NCBI GenBank assembly: GCA_028687395.1
Contig: JAQUAE010000040.1
Location: 3,459-10,006, forward strand
Direction of reading: 5' to 3'
Origin: Anaerolineales bacterium
GTDB lineage: Bacteria; Chloroflexota; Anaerolineae; Anaerolineales; UBA4823
DNA length: 6,548 nucleotides
In this document: in pieces, positions 1 through 5,620 of the stretch
How the letters are laid out: each line of letters opens with the position of its first letter
Position numbering within the stretch: the first letter of the stretch is position 1
The notes under the pieces: generated by a model
The model's input: only the letters and a program-made list of their open reading frames with translations
What the model was told of the DNA's origin: nothing
Database searches by the model: none
Translations under genes and position numbers: made by a program

Positions 1-1430
1 ACCCACCACAAAACGCCTGCCAGCACTGCCAGGAAGGATGCCAGGTAGAGCACGATCAGTCCCAGGCTGGTCCCATCGATCCACGCGCCGTAGATCAAGC
101 CAGCCAGTGTGCTGAACAGCGCTACCCAGAATACGTATACCCAGGCCTTCAGCCGCCCTATGATGGTCGCCGTGATCAGGATGCTTTGCAGGCTCAGCTC
201 CGGGTCGGCCATCAGGTAGGCCAGCAGCGGCCCACGGTGCATCCCCAGGCTGAGGAACATCTGCGCTATCGGCACCTCCACCAGCGTGGGGAAATACATG
301 AACACGCCAAAAACCACCCCCGCCAGGTTGCCCAGCAGGGTGTTCTCCCCGGCCAGGGCTTCGATCCACTCCGGGCGGATCAGGACGCGGATCACGCCCA
401 CGGTGAACACGCCGGCGACCAACAGCGGAAAAATTTGCTTGACGAAGCGCCACGATTCCCACAGGAAATCCCGCACCTCGTTCTCGCTTAACTTCACCCG
501 CAACAACCAGGCGAGGGGCGCCAATGCCAATAGCACGCCAAAGAACTTGCCCGTGAACAGGACCTCCAGGCCGCCGGCTTGCGGTTGCATGCCCAGCGCA
601 GCGGTCAGCAAAGTGAGGCCCACCAGCGCCAGCGCCGCCCACGTCCAGCGGCTGAAGCCTTCGTGGATGTGCTCTATGCCCTTCCAGGAGGCAATCCCTA
701 TCAGCGCCAACAGCCCGATCAGAATCGCGCCCTGAGCGGTGACGCCTTCCTCCCCTTTTGCCGGATCAAAAGGCACCAATCGGTACAGAAATTCCTGGAA
801 ACGGTCCACGCCCGAGAGCGGCAGCGTCACTTGCGCGTAAGAGTCGGTCAACAGGCCAATCTTGAGCGTGCCCGCGAGCAGCAGCGCCACCAGGATGAGC
901 AAGAAAGCCAGGGCAGCCCTATGCATCCCTTTCGGGCTTTGCGCCGCGAACATCGCATCCGTGGCTTTATCGTGGGCGAGATCCTCCCGGCTGAAGATCA
1001 GCGCCATGATCAGCCCGATGCCGACGCCAAAGGCCAGCGAGAGGAACAGGCGGGCAAAGGCCAGGTCTGCCCCGATCACCCCGCCCGTGTAGACCAGCGC
1101 CAGCACGTTGGCCGCCGGGGCGAAGAACAGGAAGGTGACCGCCGGCCCGATTCCTGCCCCCTTCTTGTAGATTCCCGCGAACAGCGGCACGATGGTGCAC
1201 GAGCACACCGCCAGCACCGAGCCCGCCAGCGCCGCGGCGGGGTAAGACACGTATTTGGGTGTGTTGCGCCCAAGGAAGCGCGTCACCGATTCTTTAGGGA
1301 TGAGCGCCGTCATCGCACCGGCAATGTAAAAAGCCGGCACCAGGCAGAGCAGCACGTGCGCAGCCAGGTAAGCCGCCAGGTTGCCCAACCCACCGCGCAA
1401 CAGTTCAAGCAGAAATGCCGGGATGTCCAT
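1..1430 (-). CDS. YraQ/ArsP-type permease (DUF318/UPF0718), C-terminus cut by window edge
   Basis: Reading from the ATG at 1430 to the left edge gives 476 codons with no stop, so the C-terminus lies outside the window. The product is a very hydrophobic polytopic membrane protein. It carries the family hallmark CSCTIVPLFAGIYKKGAG (Cys76 and Cys78), followed by FFAPAANVLAL near residue 102. The protein looks internally duplicated. GRNT at 54-57 leads into the CSC segment, and GENT at 361-364 leads into YFPTLVEVPIAQMF and a YLMADPELSLQS stretch in the second half. Members of this family (COG0701, Pfam ArsP_1) are predicted permeases, and some export organoarsenicals. The substrate here cannot be read from the sequence. 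The start lies 2 nt after the TGA of the ArsR gene (TGATTATG), so the two are almost certainly co-transcribed and translationally coupled. That context favours efflux of a thiophilic metal or metalloid. Family call is firm; substrate is inference. Confidence 0.9.
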   Translation of the reverse strand, partial: MDIPAFLLELLRGGLGNLAAYLAAHVLLCLVPAFYIAGAMTALIPKESVTRFLGRNTPKYVSYPAAALAGSVLAVCSCTIVPLFAGIYKKGAGIGPAVTFLFFAPAANVLALVYTGGVIGADLAFARLFLSLAFGVGIGLIMALIFSREDLAHDKATDAMFAAQSPKGMHRAALAFLLILVALLLAGTLKIGLLTDSYAQVTLPLSGVDRFQEFLYRLVPFDPAKGEEGVTAQGAILIGLLALIGIASWKGIEHIHEGFSRWTWAALALVGLTLLTAALGMQPQAGGLEVLFTGKFFGVLLALAPLAWLLRVKLSENEVRDFLWESWRFVKQIFPLLVAGVFTVGVIRVLIRPEWIEALAGENTLLGNLAGVVFGVFMYFPTLVEVPIAQMFLSLGMHRGPLLAYLMADPELSLQSILITATIIGRLKAWVYVFWVALFSTLAGLIYGAWIDGTSLGLIVLYLASFLAVLAGVLWW

Positions 1431-1432
1431 AA

Positions 1433-1864
1433 TCACGCTTTCTCTTCGGCTGTGGGCAATGAACTGCCAATGTCCCCCAGGGGGAGGGTGACAGCCGCCT
1501 CGGGCGCTGCCGGCGCGCAGTGCGGGCACGGGCAGCCCTGCAGCAGTTTCTTCCCCCACGCTTCCTGCCGCGCCTCCGGGGTGATTCCCGCCGCGTGCGC
1601 CGCTTGCAGGATCAACGCCGTCAACTCTGCCCTTTCCAGCCGGTAATAGACGAAGCGCCCCTCTCGCCGCGCCGCCAGGATGCCCTCCTGGCGCAACGCC
1701 ATCAAGTGCTGGGAGATGTATGCCTGGCGCAGCTTGAGCACCGCCTCCAGGTGGCACACACACGCCTCCCCCTCCCCGATGGCCAGCAGAATCTCCAACC
1801 GCGCCGGCTGGCTCAGCGACCTGAACAGCCGGGCGATTCGTGTCGCCGCGTTTTGTTTTCTCAT
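1433..1864 (-). CDS. ArsR/SmtB-family metal(loid)-responsive repressor
   Basis: This is a 143-residue winged-helix regulator. LFRSLSQPARLEILLAIGEG is the usual ArsR N-terminal helix pair. ACVCHLE (Cys35 and Cys37) matches the CxC of the As(III)/Sb(III)-type alpha-3 metal site. QAYISQHLMALRQEGIL is the recognition-helix region, and REGRFVYYRL is the wing. The C-terminal tail carries CPCPHC (Cys111, 113, 116), which could supply extra thiolate ligands. I chose the ATG at 1864 because AGGA (TCCT on the plus strand, 1873-1876) lies 8 nt upstream. A TTG at 1870 would extend the protein by two residues but lies only 2 nt from that AGGA. It is the first gene of a pair with the permease and probably represses both until metal binds. 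DNA binding is expected at the inverted repeat over its own start. Family is certain; the inducing metal is not known. Confidence 0.95.
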   Translation of the reverse strand: MRKQNAATRIARLFRSLSQPARLEILLAIGEGEACVCHLEAVLKLRQAYISQHLMALRQEGILAARREGRFVYYRLERAELTALILQAAHAAGITPEARQEAWGKKLLQGCPCPHCAPAAPEAAVTLPLGDIGSSLPTAEEKA

Positions 1865-1881
1865 ATTCAAAATCCTGAATA
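1864..1881. promoter_or_regulatory. Putative ArsR operator over start codon and SD
   Basis: This is a perfect inverted repeat with arms TATTCA and TGAATA and a 6-nt spacer (AAATCC). The TTCA...TGAA half-sites resemble operators of ArsR/SmtB-family repressors. It covers the Shine-Dalgarno and touches the ATG of the ArsR gene, so a bound repressor would block initiation of the operon. Binding is inferred. Confidence 0.5.
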
Positions 1882-1882
1882 G

Positions 1883-1925
1883 ATTGTATCCCCTCTCGCC
1901 TCCCCCACCCAGTGACGATTGTCAC
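1883..1925 (-). promoter_or_regulatory. Candidate promoter of the arsR-permease operon with a Crp/Fnr-type site
   Basis: On the minus strand TACAAT (1883-1888) is a good -10 box, which would put transcription start near 1876. No good -35 hexamer sits 16-18 nt upstream. Instead there is a perfect palindrome at 1912-1925 (GTGAC GATT GTCAC), which reads as GTGA-N6-TCAC, the core of Crp-family sites. Its centre is about 42 nt before the inferred start, close to where class II activators bind. This is a pattern match without functional evidence. Confidence 0.4.
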
Positions 1926-2090
1926 CTGTTTGCTATTTCCCCCGTCACCTCACCGCTAGCCCAGCGCGCCTCCCGGCTTTGACCAAACTACCTGCCTCCA
2001 GTCATACCGCGGCCAGTGATGATCCTCTCTAGCCCTCCTCTCGCCCCTCCCGGGCGCAGCGGAGAATCTCTTCCCATCCCCCCTCTCGCC

Positions 2091-2113
2091 CCCCGACATT
2101 CAAAATGTCGGGG
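2091..2113. repeat. Hairpin 1 of a CAA-loop palindrome family
   Basis: Perfect 10-bp stem: left arm CCCCGACATT, loop CAA, right arm AATGTCGGGG. There is no T-run on either side, so it is not a standard intrinsic terminator, although it lies in the spacer after doxX. Its inner stem and loop match hairpins at 2977-2997 and 3258-3276. Confidence 0.75.
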
Positions 2114-2130
2114 AACAAGCAGGGTGAACT

Positions 2131-2160
2131 CAAATTTCAAATCGTCATTTCTAATTTATG
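2131..2160 (-). repeat. AAATGACRATTT element, inverted copy A
   Basis: The core AAATGACGATTT lies on the minus strand at 2139-2150. It is identical to the core at 2903-2914 and one base different from that at 3169-3180, with similar AT-rich flanks (GAAATTTG after the core here, CGAATTTG in the 3169 copy). It overlaps the last codon or two of the doxX gene. Read in its own direction, hairpin 1 follows 25 nt downstream. Confidence 0.55.
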
Positions 2161-2752
2161 AATTTCTTCCCTCTTCGTCCCGGAACACCAATCCCGGCCT
2201 CCACGGCGTCCCCAGCGCCGGGAGCACCCAGCGGTCCAGCCCCCACCAGCCCGCTGTCCGCCAGGCCAGCACCAGCCACGTGGCGATGGCAAACAGAATT
2301 GGGTTGGTGCTCACCGCTCCCGCCAGCAGGTAATTCATGTTCATGAAACTCCCGAAGAACGCCGCAATGCCGGTAAACAGTCCCAGGATTAGCGCAATGC
2401 CCACCAGCACCTCGCCCCAGGACACCAGCATGCTCCACACCTTCGGGTAGGGCAGCACCAGGTTGGTCAGGAACCACGCGTATAGCGGCTGCACGTCAGG
2501 GTGCGCCCCGCCTGTCTTCTCCAGCGCCGCCTTCACGAATCCGGTGATTGCCGCCCCTGCCTCGCTCCCCGTCCACGCCGGGTTGTTCAATTTCCCAAGG
2601 CCGGCTGATAACCATTGCCAGCCCACGTACACCCGTAAGACCAGCCAGAGCCAGGCGAAGCGCACGTCGCTGAACAACGCCTTGGCTGCCGGTGGCTCCT
2701 CGATGTGCGTCACGAACCGCCGGGCTGTCTGGGCACTTTTAAGTCCTTCCAT
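2156..2752 (-). CDS. DoxX-family integral membrane protein
   Basis: The product has 198 residues and about four membrane segments: 32-52, 91-101 with 106-128, 129-147 and 150-170. The signature of the DoxX/DoxD-like family is visible as GWQWLSAGLGKLNNPAW (44-60) and SWGEVLVGIALILGLFTG (111-128). DoxX relatives include the small subunit of archaeal thiosulfate:quinone oxidoreductase and mycobacterial redox-stress membrane proteins. Most bacterial members have no assigned reaction, and none is claimed here. There are no cysteines. I chose the ATG at 2752 because AAAGG and AGGA lie 9 and 4 nt upstream and the predicted transcript start is about 39 nt upstream. An in-frame ATG at 2779 has no usable Shine-Dalgarno and would leave a 12-nt leader. 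It is a single-gene unit, separated from the ArsR gene by about 290 nt. Confidence 0.88.
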   Translation of the reverse strand: MEGLKSAQTARRFVTHIEEPPAAKALFSDVRFAWLWLVLRVYVGWQWLSAGLGKLNNPAWTGSEAGAAITGFVKAALEKTGGAHPDVQPLYAWFLTNLVLPYPKVWSMLVSWGEVLVGIALILGLFTGIAAFFGSFMNMNYLLAGAVSTNPILFAIATWLVLAWRTAGWWGLDRWVLPALGTPWRPGLVFRDEEGRNS

Positions 2753-2797
2753 GAAATCCTGCCTTTCTAACGGATACATTCAGAGTGATATTGTCCT

Positions 2798-2826
2798 ATT
2801 ATAGGCCGGAATCGCCGGCGCGGCAA
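2798..2826 (-). promoter_or_regulatory. Sigma-70-type promoter of the doxX gene
   Basis: On the minus strand, -35 TTGCCG (2821-2826), a 17-nt spacer and a consensus -10 TATAAT (2798-2803) predict a start near 2791. The -10 lies inside an 11-nt palindrome, CCTATTATAGG (2795-2805), which could be an operator. The match is good by sequence alone. Confidence 0.65.
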
Positions 2827-2861
2827 GTGACACGGGCAGGGCCACGAAGGGGGTGTAGGTC

Positions 2862-2888
2862 TAAGGTAATAGGTTTAATGTTGGGGGG
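2862..2888 (+). repeat. 27-nt direct repeat, copy 1
   Basis: Begins TAAGGTAATAGGTTTAATG and ends in a run of six G. It is identical over 27 nt to 3124-3150, 262 nt away. An AT-rich element containing AAATGACRATTT follows both copies within about 20 nt. Confidence 0.85.
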
Positions 2889-2890
2889 AA

Positions 2891-2914
2891 TTTGGAATTT
2901 ACAAATGACGATTT
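2891..2914 (+). repeat. AAATGACRATTT element, copy B
   Basis: A 24-nt AT-rich stretch that ends in AAATGACGATTT (2903-2914). It differs at 3 of 24 positions from 3157-3180. Each of these two copies lies just after a 27-nt direct repeat. Confidence 0.7.
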
Positions 2915-2976
2915 ACGATTTTCAAAATGATAGGAGATTCATTGTTTGGAAAAACGATTTGGGGTTTTGTGGTAGT

Positions 2977-2997
2977 CCTGACGGTCAAACCGTCAGG
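2977..2997. repeat. Hairpin 2 of the CAA-loop palindrome family
   Basis: Perfect 9-bp stem: CCTGACGGT, loop CAA, ACCGTCAGG. Compared with hairpin 1, the stem differs at several places with the matching change in the opposite arm, while the loop and the GAC...GTC core stay fixed. No T-run follows. Confidence 0.75.
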
Positions 2998-3123
2998 GAT
3001 CACTCAGGATAGGGACGAGGAAATCCTTCGCTCAGAGGTCAGGGTCTGGCGGTTAAGAGGATTGAGCGTCTCAAGCAAGGGTTGGGCGGGAAGGCGGCTT
3101 GTGTAGCTTCGCCAGGGTGACAT

Positions 3124-3150
3124 TAAGGTAATAGGTTTAATGTTGGGGGG
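3124..3150 (+). repeat. 27-nt direct repeat, copy 2
   Basis: Exact copy of 2862-2888 in the same orientation. The following bases diverge, then become similar again at the AAATGACAATTT element. Confidence 0.85.
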
Positions 3151-3156
3151 AGGGGA

Positions 3157-3180
3157 TTTAGAATTTGCAAATGACAATTT
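3157..3180 (+). repeat. AAATGACRATTT element, copy C
   Basis: AT-rich stretch ending in AAATGACAATTT (3169-3180), 21 of 24 identical to copy B. The CGAATTTG that follows resembles the flank of inverted copy A. Hairpin 3 follows 77 nt downstream. Confidence 0.7.
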
Positions 3181-3257
3181 CGAATTTGGGGAGGGAGGGA
3201 GATCCTTCGCTCTTCGACGATCGCGGCCTGACTTCGCGCCTCCCTGTCATATGTTCA

Positions 3258-3276
3258 GCGACAGTTTGACTGTCGC
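3258..3276. repeat. Hairpin 3 of the CAA-loop palindrome family
   Basis: Perfect 8-bp stem: GCGACAGT, loop TTG, ACTGTCGC. On the minus strand the loop reads CAA, as in hairpins 1 and 2, with the inner stem GACAGT. No T-run is present. Confidence 0.75.
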
Positions 3277-3417
3277 ATCATTCTTAAGCCTGACAGTTCC
3301 TTCGTTACACTCGGGAGAGGCAAACTGGCGGGGATCTTCGAGGGTAAGGGGGAGGATGTGATAGACTCTGGGGGATTCCCGGCGTAGCAAGCCCACGAGG
3401 GCAACGCGACCGACACG

Positions 3418-4278
3418 ATGAGCTCCCCCCGACTGAGACCCCCAAACCGCCTGTATGACGCCTATCTGATAGACCTGGATGGGACGGTGTACCGCGGCGA
3501 GCGCCTGCTGCCGGGGGCCGGGGAGACGCTGCAACGGCTGCGAGGCATGGGGCGCAGGCTGGTCTTCCTGACCAACGAGGCGGCGCGCCGGCGGGAGGAC
3601 TTCGTGGAGAAGCTGGCAGGCATGGGTGTGCGTGCGGATAGGGAGGAGATCCTTAGTTCGACGATGGCGCTGGTGACGTTCTTGAACGAGACCCTGCCGG
3701 GGGGGCGGTTGTTCGTGATTGGGGCGAGCTCGCTGCATCGGGAGCTGGCGGAAGCAGGCTTCGAGCTGAGCGAGGCGCCGGGGCGCATCCAGGCGGTGAT
3801 CGCCAGCAACGACTACGAGTTCGACTACCGCAAGCTGCGGATTGCCTACGAAGCCATCCGGGAGGGGGCAGCGCTGTACGCCACGAATCCCGACCGGACA
3901 GTGCCGCTGGCCAGTGGTGGGGAAGCGCCGGACACCGGGCCGATCATCGCGGCGATCGAGGCGGCGAGCAACCACCCCCTGGACGCGATGGTGGGCAAAC
4001 CCTCGGGGGCGATGGCAAAGGCGGCGCTGCGCTTGGCGGGAGTCCCCGTAGCGGGTTGCTTGCTGGTGGGGGACAATCTGGAGACGGACATCCGCATGGG
4101 GGTGGAGAACGGGATACCCACGGCGCTGGTACTGGGAGGTGTGACCAGCGCCAGTGCGCTGAAGGTGGCTTCGATCCAGCCGGATTTTGTGCTGGGCAGC
4201 CTGATTGACCTGATTGCGCCGGGAAGCGACTGGGAGGCGCAGGAGAGGTTGCCAGGTGGTCAGGGGGCGCAGGCGTAA
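3418..4278 (+). CDS. HAD-superfamily hydrolase, subfamily IIA (NagD/phosphatase-like)
   Basis: This is a 286-residue cytoplasmic phosphatase with all HAD motifs in place. Motif I is DLDGT (Asp19 nucleophile, Asp21 acid/base). Motif II is in FLTNE (Thr52-Asn53). Motif III is the lysine of VGKPSG (Lys194). Motif IV is GDNLETD (Asp219, Asp224). The insert between motifs II and III is a C2-type cap with NDYEFDYRKL and ATNPDRTVP, as in NagD, AraL and 4-nitrophenylphosphatase or phosphoglycolate phosphatase-like enzymes. Length is normal for the family. The substrate is probably a small phosphorylated metabolite such as a sugar phosphate, nucleotide or phosphoglycolate, and cannot be told from this sequence. 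The ATG at 3418 is the only start between an in-frame TAG at 3385 and motif I, yet it has no nearby Shine-Dalgarno (the closest GAGG is 17 nt away). The 3' end overlaps the convergent lipoprotein gene by 19 bp. Confidence 0.93.
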   Translation: MSSPRLRPPNRLYDAYLIDLDGTVYRGERLLPGAGETLQRLRGMGRRLVFLTNEAARRREDFVEKLAGMGVRADREEILSSTMALVTFLNETLPGGRLFVIGASSLHRELAEAGFELSEAPGRIQAVIASNDYEFDYRKLRIAYEAIREGAALYATNPDRTVPLASGGEAPDTGPIIAAIEAASNHPLDAMVGKPSGAMAKAALRLAGVPVAGCLLVGDNLETDIRMGVENGIPTALVLGGVTSASALKVASIQPDFVLGSLIDLIAPGSDWEAQERLPGGQGAQA

Positions 4279-5609
4279 ACGCTGACGCCGTTGAAGTGAC
4301 CGGTAAGGATTATGCGCTCTTCGGCGCTGGCCCAGTCATCCACCCCGAGCTTGCGTAACACCCATAAGGACACATGGTAGGCGCCAATCTGCTGGCGGGT
4401 GATACCAAGGTAGAGCTCCTGAGGGGTCCAGGCTTCGAAGCCCGGCGGTATGGTACTGTGGCCGATCTCGTTGACGCGGCGTTCATCCAATTTATCGCAG
4501 CGAGGCTGCACACCCTGCCAGATATGGGCGGCTTCGTGGGCGATGCTGGCTGCAGTCAGATAACGGTTATCAAAGAGGTTCCTGGCGTACAGGACGATGA
4601 CACCCCTGGGAGGGCGATCGCTATAGCCGATAGCCTGAGCTGCGGCCAGAGTCTCCGGTAAGCGGGAAACCAGGGAAGTGGTGTTATCACTGGGGGAGAA
4701 GATGAGGGGCTTGAGACCTTGAAGCTCAGGATGATCGAAGATCTCGAGGGTGGTGTGAAGGAGGGTGATCTGCTGCAGGCTGAGGCGGTCGACGGCGTAG
4801 AAAGCGGATTCGATATTTGGGATGGCGAAGCGGAAGCGGGGATAGACGTGCTGCATGGTGTTCGGCCCGGCGGGGTACTCACGGTCGAGCAAGTAGTTGG
4901 TGATCGAGTCGCTGCCAACCTTTGGGTCGAGGCGACGGGCATCCGCCTTGAGCACCCAGGCGCCGCTGGAGTCGACGTATTCGACGAAGCGGCCATCGGG
5001 GCTGATGCGCTGAGACAAGCCGGGAATCTGGGGGGCGAGAATATAAGCGGGGAGGGAGGCGGCAGGGCGGATGGTAAGGAACAAGCTCTCCGCGCCGCTT
5101 TGCTGGGTGGATTTCTCATCGATGAGGTAGAGCACCAGGCGTTCCGTTCCCTGGTCCTGGAGAGCGGCGAGGCGCAGCGCGGGCTGGGCGTCGTTGGGCA
5201 GCACGCCATCCGCCAGGCGGCTGGTGTGCTCGTCCCACTGAGAGAGGAAATCGGTGAGCAGGGGCTGCTCGGCGGGCGGCAACGGGGCTTCGCCGGCCGC
5301 GAAGGCTTCCCAGGCAGCTTTGCGCTTGGCGGAAAGGTTCATAGCAGGCCAGTACTTGGAAGAGGTGACCTCTGTCAACGACTGGCGGAGCTGGGAGACG
5401 ACGTCGGGGGTGGGGGTAGGGGTGCGGGTAGGGGTAGGAGTGGGCGTGGCGGTGAAGGTGGGAGAAGGCGCTGGGCTGGGCGGGAGCGGGGTGGAGGCAG
5501 CGGCGCTGGAACGGGATTCTGGCAGGGGGCTACTCCCTTGCAGGCCCGGGCTTGCACAGGCGGATAATAACAACGACAAGCAGAAGAGGATCCCGTAGGT
5601 GGTTCTCAT
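4260..5609 (-). CDS. Secreted lipoprotein with C-terminal HEAAH putative metallopeptidase motif
   Basis: 449 residues from the second of two adjacent ATGs (5609). TAAGGAG (5614-5620 on the minus strand) lies 4 nt upstream of it and only 1 nt from the first (5612). A basic, then hydrophobic start ends in the lipobox LSAC (Cys18), so the protein should be lipid-anchored outside the membrane. A low-complexity linker (about 25-69) rich in Ser, Pro and Thr ends in TPTPTPTRTPTPTP, a style common in Chloroflexota lipoproteins. The rest is a globular domain. Near the C-terminus is SIAHEAAHIWQG (HEAAH at 358-362), which fits the HExxH zinc-binding consensus of gluzincin peptidases. Downstream acidic candidates for a third ligand are in NEIGH (Glu381) and GFEAW (Glu392). 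I do not recognise the full family, so proteolysis is inference. Alternative: a non-catalytic surface protein with a chance HExxH. Reading further upstream from 5612 stays open, but that part looks non-coding. Confidence 0.8.
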   Translation of the reverse strand: MRTTYGILFCLSLLLSACASPGLQGSSPLPESRSSAAASTPLPPSPAPSPTFTATPTPTPTRTPTPTPDVVSQLRQSLTEVTSSKYWPAMNLSAKRKAAWEAFAAGEAPLPPAEQPLLTDFLSQWDEHTSRLADGVLPNDAQPALRLAALQDQGTERLVLYLIDEKSTQQSGAESLFLTIRPAASLPAYILAPQIPGLSQRISPDGRFVEYVDSSGAWVLKADARRLDPKVGSDSITNYLLDREYPAGPNTMQHVYPRFRFAIPNIESAFYAVDRLSLQQITLLHTTLEIFDHPELQGLKPLIFSPSDNTTSLVSRLPETLAAAQAIGYSDRPPRGVIVLYARNLFDNRYLTAASIAHEAAHIWQGVQPRCDKLDERRVNEIGHSTIPPGFEAWTPQELYLGITRQQIGAYHVSLWVLRKLGVDDWASAEERIILTGHFNGVSVYACAP

Positions 5610-5620
5610 CATGCTCCTTA

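Larger units (their letters stand above)
2827..3417. other. Gene-free spacer filled with short repeats
   Basis: About 590 nt between the doxX promoter and the HAD gene. Short open frames exist on both strands, but none has a recognisable protein, a Shine-Dalgarno or a conserved domain. The stretch is a mosaic of a 27-nt direct repeat (two copies), two AAATGACRATTT elements, two CAA-loop hairpins, and a shared 11-mer ATCCTTCGCTC at 3023-3033 and 3202-3212. It looks like remnants of small non-coding repeats. No convincing promoter for the HAD gene was found in it. Confidence 0.6.

Noticed and set aside
579..1646. 355-codon open frame on the plus strand
   Set aside because: It lies antisense to the permease and ArsR genes. 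Its product is rich in Arg, Gln and His, with no domain, as expected for the shadow of a GC-rich gene.
2091..2113. Hairpin 1 as the doxX terminator
   Set aside because: The stem is strong, but no T-run follows on either strand and it belongs to a family of similar hairpins elsewhere. A weak termination role cannot be excluded.
2785..3361. Two short plus-strand frames (2785-3012 and 3140-3361)
   Set aside because: They consist of the 27-nt repeats, AT-rich elements and hairpins, with no ribosome site or recognisable protein.
2827..3417. CRISPR array
   Set aside because: There are only two exact copies of a 27-mer, 262 nt apart, without regular spacers, and no cas genes are in the window.
3247..3975. 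242-codon open frame on the minus strand
   Set aside because: It is antisense to the HAD gene, with Arg/His/Gln-rich content and no domain. Its C-terminal part crosses hairpin 3.
4719..5567. 282-codon open frame on the plus strand
   Set aside because: It is antisense to the lipoprotein gene. Its Gly/Arg-rich tail is only the complement of the PT linker.
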